DNA from: Bolinopsis microptera
Lineage: Eukaryota; Ctenophora; Tentaculata; Lobata; Bolinopsidae
NCBI RefSeq assembly: GCF_026151205.1
Contig: NC_087075.1
Location: 11,640,303 to 11,704,302 of the forward strand
Direction: 5' to 3'
Length of the DNA stretch: 64,000 nt
Shown: one piece after another, positions 12,001 through 27,000 of the stretch
Layout of the letters: each line of letters begins with the position of its first letter
How positions within the stretch are numbered: position 1 is the stretch's first letter
Position numbers and translations under genes: made by a program
Notes under the pieces: model-generated
The model's input: the letters and a program-made list of their open reading frames with translations, nothing else
Told to the model about the DNA's origin: nothing
Database searches by the model: none

Positions 12001-15000
12001 GTGTTTTCTAGGTGTCGCCTCCCTGCATTCTGCAAACAACGTGATACACATAATTAGATAATTGGCCTCTAATTACTCTAATTAGATGGGATAACTCTCA
12101 GATTACCCCATCTTTCTACGGAATTCAGCTAGTGGGGCTGATCCGTTCATATCCGAATAAAATTCGTTCCTTATCATTGATCATTGTTATTACTCTACCT
12201 TTCGAAGCAAGAAATTTGCAGTTTTATTATGTGCGTGAATATAAGTTAAATACAATATACATAATATTACGTAGTTCTAAGTATATCAATTTAAGAATTC
12301 AAGACTAAGATAATTTAAGAAAATTAATTTTGAACAAGTTTACGTTTCTGTAAAGTGTACACTGTACAGACAATTTCTCTTTTTAAGTTTTAAAAATGTT
12401 TAATAATCAGATTAAGTTGTAACGTTAGTTTGAGGTAAAGGAAAAATCCGCGGTGAATCGAGGTTTTGTTTGTTTACATAATGCATGTTAAGCCCTACTT
12501 GGGAAGAAGGAAATTACCGCAATAAATCGGAGTTTGCAGTTAATCAATGTTCGGTATTATTCGGTTTTACTGTATATAATATTGTATAACAATCTTTATT
12601 TTATTTTATTTTGGTTGGGAATGACTACACAGATATGATGGTATATTGAAATCTTCAATACATAAACAATAATAAATTATAACCTGCAGTTATTTTACTA
12701 TATTAGTTTAATTAATCCAACAATCATATACTTGAGTTTCTAGTTTAATCTTATAAAACAGTATTATATGTTATATATAACATATTATTATTAATCCCTT
12801 CTTAAACTTGAAGTGATAAGACTAATGACAATACAGCTTTCCCGCTTCTTAGCCTTGCTATTTTGGGCGACAATCACAATGGTAAACGCAAAGTACACCC
12901 TTGTGTGTACACACTCATGATGGCAATGCTCCCTCGTCGAATCTCACCACGTATATAATATAATAGTAACGCGAATAATATTTTATATTATAACTTAAAC
13001 TTCAAGTGGCAGCCGAGAATTGAACTGACCGTTTTTCTAGGTAAAACCTTTCATCTCAAAAACGATTCACTACAAAAGAATTTGTAATCATGTTAGCCAT
13101 GGCTTTTCTCTTCATATCAGCCTTTCTAACGGATTATATCAAGTTTGAAGTTTGACATTTAATTCCTCCCGCAGCGCCATGGAGTGTATGTACCATCAAT
13201 GAAATATACAGTTTAAAACAAGGAACTGAAACCGAGGGGTTCCGTTCAGGCCCTTCACACTTTGTTTCTGTCTAGTTCTAATGTACCGTCACACTGTACC
13301 GTCACAATAGTGACTTTAATATACAGTTTAAAGGGTTATCAGCCTTGCACAAAGAGTAACCGTCACGCTCCGGCCTCCGTTAGTATTCGATCTTTGATTA
13401 TCAGACTAACAGTAAATAATGTTAAACATAGTAAATAATGTTAATCAAAGTAAGGCCTTACATGACGGATAGTACGAAACAGATCACCACTTATCTGCTA
13501 TTATGGGTATCTAGGCGGCCGGGCGCTTACTAACATTAAGTATTTTCGCTATGTCTGCTTCAGACTTTGCCATAGTGTTTTTGTTTACTTTTACATTATT
13601 GCCCATTTAGTTTTTTCTCGAAAGATTTCGAGAATGTATGAATACCACAGACTAGAACTATTATCTGGCTTTATGTAGCTGTAGGTCAAGCCTCTGAAAA
13701 ACGTTAGCTCCAAAAGAAGAAAATAAGGGCGCTGATATGATAAATCCTCTAGTTTAGCCGCTTGTTCCAAGTACAGTTATACCCTGATTTACTCCACCCT
13801 GCTTTACCGCGCCCCGATTTAACGCGGCCATCTCCTTTCCCCTAAATAGGGCTCAACATGCATAATCATGATAATGTAAACAAACAAAACCCCGATTTAC
13901 CGCGGATGTTTCCTTTCCCCCAAACTACGCGGTAAGTCAAGGTGAAGTAGCTAGTCACGTGACCGTGTACGCGGTAATATGAAACTGTGTTAATATGACA
14001 CTCGTACTCCTGTTCATACTCCGCTTCATTTTCTTATCTTGTTTGTTCCTTATCTTGGTTACTGCGGACTTGTAGTTTCAGTCATAGTTTCCTTTTGCTT
14101 TGTGGGAGTGGAGGGGATATGGGAATTAGGACTTCTTATTCTTTATTATGTTTTAATTGAAAATTGTTTTAATTAATTGCAAAGTATTGATTAGAATAAC
14201 TTCAACAAATCTATCTACCGTATTCTTATCATTATTTTGCAAGTAATGTTAATTGTTACTTGTGCAGTAATGTTAATTGTTACTATCTCGTTATTATCTT
14301 AGCTGCTCAGTAGTCAAATTCTTCATTATTATAGTTAATGTGTATTGTTATAATGCGAGATTATTAGTTCACTTTCTACTACTTATAGTAATAAACTGCC
14401 CGCAATTAATCGTGTTTGACATTTTCTCATAACCAATATTCACATTGTACACAGATATTCTCATAAACATATCATGCGCACGAAACATATCAATTTCAAA
14501 TTTTCTGCTAATTTACAAGATATATTTAATAAAGATTTAATAGTAAACACTAAACATGCATGCTTAAAAGTTTAATATTCTAAGCTGTTTGCCTTCGTGT
14601 CAACGAGCAAAAGAATCCATGGAGAGTAAAAATTGCAGGGTTAGTATAGCTTAAAAGTTTATTGAAGAATGTATGTAACTAGCCTTACTTTTGATAAGAA
14701 TTATTAAGAAAGTGCTGCATACATTAATAAGATTAAATACGTAAATCAAGATGCTGTCGCTGATGAAATAACCAATTTTTGAAGAAATGTTCAGTCTAAT
14801 TAAAATATTCAAATTGTCGCCATAGACGAATGAAAATTTATTTAGCGACAATAGTCGATAATGATTTGTCAATAATTTCTAATAGGTAAATTTTCTCATC
14901 AGTAATATTCTCCGCCGGATTTAACCTAAATGCGTTCTACATCATCACCGCTTTCTTTACTTTTTATGGGTAGAAGGCTGTCAAGGATAAAATTTTAATC

Positions 15001-18000
15001 GGAAATAAGAAAGGAACTGAATTATTTCCTTAAATCTTAGTTACTAGTTACTTAGATAAATATTTAACTTGATACCGTGTTCTACTTTTAATTTGTATAC
15101 TTGACTCTATATGGATATATATAGATAATAATTAGTATTCTGAATTCTCGATGCCATGATAAACACATCCAATTCCTTTTTCTAACTAAATCATGGTCAC
15201 TTCATGGTTAATTAATTAATTAACTAATTTCTTCACTCAGGTTGACACTAATACGGATGGAAGGCCCCATCTTAAGACGATATTCTTTAAAATGGGGGAC
15301 GTGGAGGAGCAGGTGGAGTTTTGGAGTGATGCCAACTCAGAGGAAGTTAAAGGTGAGTTTAATTGGTCACTAATTGGTTAATTGGTGGTTAATTAATAGC
15401 TTTTTATAATTATATTTATTGATCTTTAATCGGAGTGCAATTTCTCAGTTGAGATTTCTTTTAAGGATTTGATGTGTACAACACCAGAATACGTACAAAC
15501 TACGGATATTTACGATCAACAGTTCACACAATAAAATTGATAACGGCTACATTCCTACTTAGAGAGAAAGTTAAAGATAAAGTCACAGTGTTTTAACTGT
15601 TTTAACTTCAGGACATAGTTTTAACTTTAAGTTAAAAAACATGTCTGACACTGTAGTTAGAGATCAATTAGTTGTAGCGGAATACTGTGGACAGTAATGT
15701 AGCGGAATACTGTCGACAGTATTTAAATGTAGTGATAACAGCACTAATGAATGCAGAGCCGTGTAAATGTCTAAGATTGAAAGCATGTACACTGTACAGA
15801 CAGTTATACTGATACCTACCCATGTAATCGCTTTATGTAACCCGGCAAACTACTTTAAGTATAAAGTTAGAGTGCAGACGCCCGCAGGATTTGAAAAGCC
15901 ACTGCTACATCGTACCTAATTCTAGTTAAAGCAACATTCATTGTACCCGAAATACGTCTCCTCTCTACACTACACGATGGAAAAGATGTAAAGCATTGCC
16001 TTGTAGAGTTATGTAAACTTTTAAAATAGATACAGTTTGTGACCTTTTAAAGTGGAGAGATTCTAACTTTTAAACTATTCTTAAGTATTATTAACCCATA
16101 GAAAATAAAAATGTAACATACTGCTACATACTATGCAATACACACGTAATGCTTTCAGTTCTAGAAGGTTCCGTTGCAGTTACTATGTTGGTTTTAAAAT
16201 ATCTCGTGGGACAGCCCTGTGACCCTGTCCCTAAAAAATAAAAATAATTTTATGCAGACTATCAATTCTCTAGTTCGCTTCAATCCGCTGAGTTAAAAAT
16301 ACAGTAAACGTTCGAATAACCAACAATGATTAGATTATTATGCCATAATCTTACCAGTCATCAATACATCCTATTTATGGTTCACCTCCTCCAACATCAC
16401 ATGTTGGTTCACCTCAGCGTGTTTTTGTAAGGTTCAGCAGTATTCAAGATATCACGTTACAGTAACAGGTTGCCTTGTTTAAGTTATAATAATAATTTGG
16501 TGGTTAGTAAACCGGGTTAGTGACGGAGGGAACGTTTCGTGTCTTCTTCCTGGCTTTAACGAAACGATAAATAAAAGGGAACAACTGAACCCAATTTAGA
16601 CAATTTAGACTAACCCTAACTCCCCTAACCCTAACCCTAACTAATTAAGCTGATCGGTTAGTGGGAACTAGGTTTAATTGGGTTCAGTTGTCGGGCACCC
16701 AATAAAAGGCTTGCCAAGTCAAGGGTGACTTCACAGCAATACGATCGCTGGGGGACTGTTGACGCTTCATCCGATAAAATAATCATGATAATATAATCGA
16801 CTTTTTAGCCCAGCCGACATCACTAAACTTTGATCGAGTAGAGGAGATATATCCCTCAAGTAGCTCAACCTCTAACCCTGAACCACCATCTTCAAAATGT
16901 AAACTGTGACCTGTAGTGTGAAGTTATTGAAGTTATCATAGTAAGGTTCCATTTTAGAGAATAACTAGCACGTGCGCGCGTCTTCAAAATGATCACGTGA
17001 CATGAAAAACATAACCATTTCCATTTCAGAGTGTTTCCGGAGCGCAACAGAGTCAGGACCCTCTGATATACTGAAACTTTACAACACCAGCAACTCCCTC
17101 ATGAACATATCCCCCCGGATCCTCGCTAATAACCCTGATACTAGGTTTACACTGAAGGTGGTGGGGGCCAAGCAGTGTCTTAGTAGTGATGGTACGTGCC
17201 TGTTTTAGTTCTGTTTTATAAATGTTTTATATGAGTTTTCTTAACGTTTTATAATTGTTTGTCCGGAGCTGTAGTGCGAGATATTTGTTTTTTCCAGTGT
17301 GCTGTAATATGTTTGTTCGTTTGTTTGTTTGTTCGTTTGTCAGGATGTCAGTTTAATAATTCGTGTTTGTTTGTCAGTGTATTTGGTTTCTAATATCATT
17401 AACAATACTATTTCGATATGAATATAAAATCTGCAACACAATAAATACCATATAATGTAAATCTTACTGTGGATCCTTGGTTGCGGCAGCATTTTATTTT
17501 TGATACTATCATGCTAATATAGTGCTCTATATTTATGATTGTGCGTTGTTAGATTGTATTGGAGTTGCAATCTACTTATTCTACAATTCTACCAACCCAA
17601 CCTGACGGCCAATACTCGGGCGATTCTGAAGGAAAAGATAGAGTAGTGTTTATCATCATGTCCTTATATGGTAGTCACGTGTTCTCACCTGTTATTATCA
17701 TTATGATGTTTGGTTATTAATAAGAAAGGTCTAAACACCGCTCCTACATGGTCTAAAAGTAGAATTAATGATTTTTGGTGTGTACCGATTACCAAAAGAA
17801 AAGCTTTTTATTGAGTCATTCGTTCGGTATTGTTCATCTTAATTCGACGACAAAGTAGTATCTCTCAAAAAAGTATCTCTTCGTCATTGTTCCCACATCC
17901 AGTAACTTCTGAAAATTTTCCAGATTTTCCTCTCATATCAGTCCAATGTCTCCACCTTTATACAAATTTGTTATGCCCTAAAAATGTCCTCTTTGGCACC

Positions 18001-21000
18001 AAAAATTTCCTTCCAGTCTGACTAATGTGTTTTTGGATGTGGGGCGTGGGCCAATATTATGATCTTACAAAAAAGAACATACCAGCTTTGTCTGAACATA
18101 CGTAGACTTCTTAAAACATGATAATATTATGAAAATTAGTTATAACACAATAATTTTTTCCGGTTTCTGTATGAAAAAATGTGTAATGTGATACGTGCGC
18201 TGATACAATATAGAGTGTAATATATAGTGCGCAACTGTTATTTGTTTTGAAACTTCCCGCTAGCTAGTCTGAGGTGACTTGCAGTCTGTCCTGAAATTAT
18301 CGGTTACCAGTGTTCACGACTTTTCGGGAATATGATTCCCGGAAATAATTATACTGTATATTGAGTACCAACCCTTCAATTAGTCGACCAAACAAAGAAA
18401 ATAACCCTTTTATGTAAAATAAAACGCCATCTGTTTAGCGCACGTTTCCATACACCCAGTACAGTCCACTTCTCCCTAAGTTTGTAGGAGGTTGCTTTTT
18501 GTGTTATAAATTATTAACAGTGAAATACAATTGCACATTATGAAGGTAAAAAGGAGCTTATAGTTATTAGAATATTGTAATAATATTTTTTGTTTGCACC
18601 TCGCTCGTCCCTAGTCTCCAAGTCTCAGGCCAGAGGATAATTAATTCCGGGTAAAAATATAACACTACACAGTTACTGCTTCTACCGTTATGAGTCATTA
18701 ATTATAGGTAGTGCGTTTTATTGAAATATAGATAATTATAATAATTAGAAGCACCTGTGTCTTTATCCTCTAAACCTGACACCAATTAAGCCACCCTCAA
18801 ACTCTTCAGTATAACCTCACTCTCAGTCCTCGGATGAGACTTATCACAAGAGGTTAACTGTGTCTATTTCTCTGTGCAAAAGATAAGAGACAGTGTAGAT
18901 TTCAAAAGATAAGAGACAGTGTAGATTACACTATCTCTTATTTTTCTCTGCCATTTCATCAGCATTTTATCAAAGTATTTTAATGTTGAATAGAAAGCTG
19001 CAGTCTATGAGAGGATTTACATATTATATTAAGAATATAGTTCAGGTGAATATTTGAACGTGTACAGTGTACACTGAGCCCACTATCTAGATAAATATAG
19101 GTTCATATGAATAAGTTAATTAATGCAGTCAACATAGAAGAAAAGTTTAAATTTTAATACTGAACTTGGGTTAAAAATTTCTGGATTTCGGCCAAGGACT
19201 TCGGCCATCATCAAGAGTATTTAGCATATATTTAGCATATATTTACCATATGTTTACCATATGTTTACCATAAATTTAGCATAACTTTAGCATAAATTTA
19301 GCATAACTTTAGCATAAATTTAGCATAATTTGTCCCGATAATAACAGTGCTATTAGCATGCAATGGCTGTATAATAACCATACATCAACCTGCCACCTAG
19401 TTTACTGATGACCACAACTGGTTACTACCAGTACTAGTCAAATAGCCATTACTAACAGCCCAAGGTATGTTGCAGCATGGCACCACACTCCGCATCTCTA
19501 CTGTAAATGACGTTTAGTGTTAAAAGCACAGTATACTCAAGAAATATTGTGTATGCTTGCCAATGACGGGATGGAGGCAGCGTAAGATAAAGGGTTATCA
19601 CTTATCGGTCATCTTATGAAAACTATTATGTTTTAGAAAGCTTCTAGTACACGGAGCTGATAATATAAAATATATAAAAATATATAAAAATATATAAAAT
19701 ATAGTATTAAAAGTAATAATGATTATCATCATGCATTTTCCTATCACGCTAACCGCAGCTAACCGGAGAGATTATGATTTCTGATCAGATATTAAGTATC
19801 ATTATGTTTCGTGCAATATTCTCCGGATACACTACTAGAGATAGGCTAAGAGATAAGCTAAGAGATAAGCTAAGAGATAAGCTAAGAGATAAGCTAAGAG
19901 ATAAGCTAAGAGATAAGCTAAGAGATAAGCTAAGAGATAAGCTAGGTAAAACACCTTATCAGGGCCACATTGTAACTACCTAAATACAATTTTAACTATC
20001 TAAATACAAACATTGTAAAGCCCCTCAGTTAGAGTTAGTTAGTTTTAGGAGAATACATCTCAGTTGGATTAGTATATCTTGTACAGTGAAAAGGAATTTA
20101 GTTAACGTTGTTGTACAGATTTTATATATCTGAGTTTAAAAAAACATTGTAGTGGTAAGTGTAGAGCATCATGGCTTTCGACAGACAAAGTAATCTTAGT
20201 AAAAGGCAACTGAGTGCTGAAACGTCGATTTGTCTTATTTCACTTTATGTGTTGAAAGCCGAGACGGTCCATACTAATCACTACAATATATTTTTACCCA
20301 TAATATAATGGAACTGGGAACAGTTCCATAACTTTGCAATGTGTTATTTGTCTGACTATTTCACTATTTCACTATTTCACTAATCTAACGTGAGAGTCTC
20401 ATTGTTAATGTACCTAAAGGTAAACAATTAAACAATTGTTTATTTGTGCAGCTAATATGTCCAGGAGTCCAGGAGATCATCATTTAATGATACCACAATA
20501 GCACAATGAGGACATGTATTTGATTTTACCCAGGTTAGTTATTATTCGTGAACCACTCTGCTGAAATGTACAGCAAATGTAGGTACAATGCCGACCGGCC
20601 ATTGTACCTATTTGCTGAAAAGTACTAATGTGGAGTACAGATCATAGTATAGTGGTCATAATTATATAGTGGTCATAGTATAGTTGTCACAATACTACAA
20701 TAGCATAGACTATTCAGTATTAGTGTGGTTAGTTCCGTGGAAAATAGGATTATGTGAAACTGTTTAAATCACTGAAAGGCAAGTCGACTCCACTGATCTA
20801 ATGTATGAATAATTGCAGGACAAGCGACTGGAATTATATCTGTGGTCTGCTCATATCAAACTGACAACTTTCTCTGGGCATACGTATTATATGAACATTT
20901 TTGGACTCCAGTGATCTACCATAATTCAACCTTCAAAATCCAACTTTTGACAAGAAATAGAAAAGTTGATAATATGTTATTAGGCATTAGCAGTATCAAC

Positions 21001-24000
21001 TCCTACATACCTGATAAAACTTTCAGAGTGATGATTTGAACGACAGGAAAGGAATCTTTTCTTAATATAAATCTTGAAGAATCAGTCGCTAAGCGTAGTT
21101 GATGACAAGTCATATATGACTTTTTTACAGTAAATCATACCTTTTCAATACAGACTGGAGCCGATTTCCTTTGATTACTTAATTTTAGTTCGTCACGATA
21201 TTTACCACACAAGAGCTAGCTTTGACCGGTAACCGCTTTGGCCTTTGAAATGGTCTAGAGAAATAACAAGGAATGTCAAAATCAACAAATTTCCTCAGTC
21301 GGCCTATCATTTGTATATTTCTCCGTGGGATAATGGTCAAGGTTGCAACTTTTAACAATGACCATCGGTAGTTATCTAAAGTTGCAACTTTGATTTATAG
21401 ACTGCTGAGATGTCTGAGAATGTAAACTATATCTTTTTAGATTTAACATCACGCTTGGATTAATAGCTGAAATAAAGAAATGAATATCTCGTCAAATTGT
21501 CATATCCCCCCTCCCCTATATTATAGCACGTTCCTTTTGTCACGGTGAGACGAGTTAAGAAACTAAAAATAACTAATTTAAAGGAATTTACACATAGCAC
21601 CTAGTGGTGGCTGTATAGTCGGAGCATTAAGGTATTCTCAGGAATCTAAAATCTACACAATTAGCGGATCTAATCAGGAGAATTAGAAGTTAAGTAATCA
21701 GGAGAATGGATACAAATCATCACTCCGCTTATCTGGGTAAGTTAACCAATAACCAATTGTTGTTATTAGGTTTCACTGTGTACAGCTAACTTGGCTCATT
21801 TCTCGCTCACTAAATTAACGCTAAGTTCAGAGTGAGTGTGATTAATCCAGCTGAGTACACTGTTTAAACTAAAGTTTAGTATACGGAATCATTTGTATCC
21901 TAATGTGTTTCGTGTTAGGTTTAGTAGCTAAGTGGTAGAGTGGTTATGTTGAATCTGCTCATGTACACCCTGATATCGTTGATAATGATCAGATCTCGTA
22001 CTTGGTAGTCACTAGTTGCTTTGTTTAAAGTAGTGGTAAAGTGAGAGCAGAACTCGCTCTCTTAGACACGGATCAAGACTCAAGCCTTCCAAGTGGATAA
22101 TTAGGTTGTTATTAATTACCAATTAGAAAGGATTCAGAAGATTGTCTGGAGACACGGCCTCCAGACAAGTTTGTTGGTCACCACTGTATTCAGACTAAAT
22201 TATGTGTAATAAATAACAGGTCCTGGATTGTAAGGGTCTATTATCTCGGTCCACTGTTTCCACAGGGGGAAACTTGCCAGTACTTGCCAGTGTTTGAGCT
22301 TTGAGAGCCGGTCTAGACCGGGGATCATTGATGGTTTTGTGGAGTTACCACCAGTACCTATAATATGATCCGGGCTATAAGACGATAACAGCGGCCGAAT
22401 TGATCAATAAGTATAACTTGCTCCGGTTTGTTACCCCCAAATTTTCTCCTAATTACAACACACAGCAATGTTTCATGGCTTCTCTGTAACCTATATTATA
22501 TTTCAATAATGGCTTGCGATGGTTGCTCAAAGGTTCCCAGCTCATTCGGCTGGATATTGCCATTCAAACCCAGTATCCTGCATAGAGTGAGGTCACTGTG
22601 TTAATAGGGGCCCTAAATTAAATCTGTTAGTGCCAGATTTAGTTATCCCGAAATAATGCACCGTTATATAATGGGGTGATGTGGAGTTACAGGGATTAGG
22701 TTAACACTACAGTGGAGGTTTGTGGCTGAACCCCAACATGATTACAATTTCAGAGCAATGGTCATAGCAATGGTACTCTTACTCCTTAGTAGAATAGTAG
22801 TAGTATATATAATATATACAGTAGTATAATGAGTAATTCATTTTTAGGATGTGAATTTTGCTTTAAAGTTTGTACAGGAAGAATTTAAGATAGGCATATG
22901 AAATTCACATTGTCTATAGTTCAAAACTAATTAAGTTTCGATTAATTAAAATTATACCCTTACTCCTGATAATTAGTAGTAGTATATATAATATTTACAG
23001 TAGTATAATATTATGTAGTAACTTATTTAGGAGAATAGTTGAAAACTGCCTCGTTAGGGCTTGATAACAGCTGGTTAGAATATTAAAACATTATCAAATG
23101 TAATATTATGTACATTATACATAACTTATAATAAGTTACATAAGTTACATATATTATTGTTAGTAACCTCTTTGTCATTGAACATTACTGAACAGTAAGC
23201 AAGGAACTATTGTGGAAATTAATGCTAGTTCCAAATGACAATAGCGACTAGATCCACTGTTAACGTGTTATCACCACTGTTCAGTAGAAGAGTACAGGCT
23301 ACGGAACAATATGATAATTAATAATGTATGTAAATGTACGATTAATATGTAAATGTTAAATGTTTTCCTCTACAAAGCAACATAAAGAGTATATTTTGCA
23401 AGACTTCTGTAACCTCATATTCTGGAAGTAAACATGACCCTGTGTTATGGAAATTTCGAGTAGATACTTTAATAAATCTCACTACCAAATAAGGCAATTA
23501 ATTTAGAAAAGAGGTGTTGCTATGGTAACATGGTGTACGTGTTGCCATGGTAACATAAGCGCTGTATTTTGGTAATCTTGTCACCACCTGTCTGTAACAA
23601 GACAGCTAGACAACCCCACTATCTGCGCGCATCTGGGTGTCTTGTAAATCACCTGTGTAATATATTGTGTTGTGGTACTTGTAGGATTCAATGAGGCGAT
23701 GACTCCAAACACAATGAAATGTTTTAAAGCTTTATACTTTATTTCAGTGATGGAAACTTAGTCAGCGTGAACATAGAATACTTAGGAGAGATCCTTAGAT
23801 TCCTCTACTGGGTCATCGAATAGTTCGACTGCCCTTGCAGCATACTTCAGTCCACATGATAAATAATAATACGTTTCGTTTTTCACTCTTTAGAGTGGGT
23901 CGTTCATGATTCTGATAGATTACTGGTAACGAAATGAGAGTCTACTCTGTAAAATAAATACAAAATACATGATTCATATTGTTTTACAGTGAGTGTTTCC

Positions 24001-27000
24001 TAATAACCATCCCACTGAAGCAATGAGTAATTATTTAAACAAAATCTTAATTAATTAAACCGCCGGAATAATTCTCTTTAAGCTGTGATTCTTAGCTCAG
24101 ACATTTCATTGTGAAACATCAATCACTCTGAAAATAGCTATCACGTAATGCCCTGGACGTACTATTAACTCCTAGAAGCTTTTGTTAACAGTGCTCAATT
24201 CTCATTAGAAGATTGCATAGGCCGAGATCCCCAGAGTCTGCGGCCCCTTCATCTTTGCTTATTAGTTATTAGTTATTAGGGGTCGTACTTACCAGGAGGA
24301 ATGTTTCAATTCAATAGCTATCACGTGGAACTGATTGTGAGCCAGATAACATATTATCTGGAACAACTTATTACTTATCGCTGACTTCAAGTCTTATCTG
24401 TAGACCACAATCCTGGCATATTTGTAATGCCACCTGTACCTAAGTAAGCAAGCAGGTAAGAGCCGCTGTTGTATGAAATCATAAGCAAATGTAGCTGTTT
24501 TCATTACACTTCTCACCAAGTGTTGTTTACTTTTACTTGCAAAGTTGCAAGTGTGTGTGTGTTACATATTGTGATATCAGTATACAGTTATGTTTATGTT
24601 TGGTTTATGTGTTTTGTCATAATGTGTCAGTTGTTTGTTTATTTATGCTTATATTCATGTGGATATGTGAAAATATGGGTATGGCGTGATAAACGCGGGT
24701 TCATTAAATAGACGAGCATTAAAACTTAAAAGCTACGCAGGTCAGTAGTAGCTGTAAATGGTTCAGTAGTAGACGACTAGACAAAACAATTTCCAAAAAA
24801 ATGAGTCTCGTAAATCAAATGATGTGATGTCTCGACTATCGAGCTAAGTTATTTTGATTTCGTAGAGTTATTTTGATTCCGCAAAGTTATTTTCATTTTG
24901 GATTCATGACTTTCATGTCACGACCTTGTTTTAAATGCCCAATAATATCCTCAGTCCAGGTTGTACAACTTACTCAGTTCCTCAGTTCCTGACACATAAT
25001 CTACAGAATTTAGTGGGTCTTAACTAATGTATAACTAAATAACATAACTAATATATCCACGCTGTAAAACTGTAAAATTTAGTAGAAATGCGCAGTAAAA
25101 GGGAAGTTTACCAATTAGTACCCACATACCGCGCTTATGTTACCATGACAACGCACGGCATGTTACCATGGTGCATACCAGAGGGAAGTTTACATACCAA
25201 CGTTAACTTGTTACGTGTATTTACATAGCCTGTAATCTTGTAAATATTTACATAATCTGTAAAGCTCTCTTCACATTTAACATCCTGCTGACCATCTTTC
25301 ATTAATTACATTTTACAAAGTTTGGCCGAGAAATGTCCAGTTAAAGAGATACGTTTAATTAATTACAATGTTTGGCTGAGAAATGTTTAGTTAAAACCCA
25401 GAAATTATGAGCTAAATACATAAATATTCCAAATCCACTGGTTGGCCGGTTGGTAAGCTTAAGCTAAGTTACTATACCGCGAGTGTCTTGACACGGATCG
25501 TTTAGCACTCACTTTTGTAATTACTTACATAATTATTCATATTTACACTTAATTGTACTTAATAGACTCGAGCGTGTTATGTTTGTACTCTAGAGATATG
25601 GTTTATGGTTAACACAACGGTGTGAACACCACCTCTAGGCTTGGGGACTGGGGTGTCAGGGTGTGGTAGAAATGGAAAACTTTTATTTATCGACATGACA
25701 TAACATAACATGATATTATTGTCTGTATGACGTGTCTTACAACATAATAGTATGTTAAATATTTTGTAAATATTAATATTTTGTAAAAATTAGTCTAACA
25801 TTTAAATTTCTTAGAAGAGGCAAATATTCACATTACATAACAATGCATTCTTTATCAATACCTCTATTACACCAAAATACTGATCTCTGATACGAGACAT
25901 TTTTAGTAAAGTCTAGTGCGCAGACAACATAAAAGTTTGTGCAGATAGGATTCATATCAGTTTGTTCACAAAAAGAATGTGGATATGCAGTTAGAATTGC
26001 TCTTGTGCAAGCAACAAGGTTACCAGGTTAAGGTTTTTTCTACCCATGTGCGAGACATCTATATTGCAACTACACAACACGTACAAGTAATGGTTGTAAT
26101 GGCTGGACGTTGTGTGATTTCTATCTGAGTGGATTACCTCCAATTCTAGTGATGGCTTTCAGACAACATTTCCCTGCTGCACGTGCTTAGTGACGTTAGT
26201 GAATGTTGGGTGAAGGCACTATAATAATAATATATAATAACATATAATCGTGGTAAAATTAATACTTTTAGTTATTTGACGGGAGATTAGAGCCGTTCAG
26301 TGTCCTCTTACGGGTTGGTGGCCCACATGATAAGTTATCTAATTAATTAATTGAGTGATTAATTGATTATTAAATGGAGCAGTTTGTGGGAGTGAAGCTG
26401 TCAGTTTCTCCGCCTTGTAGACAGGGGATATCTATTTGATATCATTAGTGAGGTAGCCGGACACTGATGATGATATTACTTGCGTCTTGGAAGATGAATC
26501 TTTAACTGTCCAGACAATTGCAGGGAAAGTCTTATCTAGTTGATGAAGGTTTATAGGTTCTCCAATGTCCAGTTTCCCTAAATCTCCAGCTCTTCAATCT
26601 ATCCACATTCCTCAGCAATATTACCAGGATTACTTTTAGTTTTTTGATGGCCGTTTTTACTTTTGCAAATTTGCTATTACCCGGAGATGACTTATACCCA
26701 TATATATAATCAAAATGTTTATTTTATTTAACCAGGATATACATTTGTAATGCAATTATGAGTACGTGACCGTTGACGTAGGCGCTAATTTGTCCATGAA
26801 CCACAGTAGTAGTTGCCATATTACTGCAGTTGCCATATTACTGCCAGAGCAGTTGCCATGTTATGGAAATCAAGTGTTAACCTGTACTTACCATGACAGC
26901 TCTCATTTCCTCTCACTTAGTCACTGGATCACGCACTTCATTAGTAACAGAGTAAGGGCTGTGGAGGAGGCTACCTGTAAGATGCGAGCTGTGGGTTGGC

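Larger units (their letters stand above)
3010..15240 (+). other. PDE9 introns 1 and 2 (12 kb), repeat-rich
   Basis: Intron 1 is 3010-3399 and intron 2 is 3452-15240. No convincing further coding exon was found. Intron 2 holds tandem arrays (5956-6096, 7772-7856, 9081-9140, 11531-11931), short repeats of gttacca type near 9965-9998 and of gggtactg type near 9265-9375, and two pogo-like MITE fragments (12.4 and 13.8 kb). The remainder is AT-rich unique-looking sequence. Confidence 0.6.

Noticed and set aside
16611..16642. Telomere-like ccctaa repeats
   Set aside because: Only a few units inside a small hairpin loop; not an interstitial telomere tract of significant length.
19774..19983. ORF with RDKL repeats
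   Set aside because: Produced by the 12-bp agagataagcta array; no flanking coding signal.
20842..21039. 65-residue frame following an acceptor-like sequence in intron 4
   Set aside because: No similarity recognised, and its phase and content do not fit between PDE9 exons 4 and 5, which already join correctly.
21917..21990. tRNA-like gtagctaagtggtagagtgg stretch
   Set aside because: Resembles an A box, but no B box (GGTTCGAAT type) or cloverleaf could be completed. At best a tRNA-derived SINE scrap.
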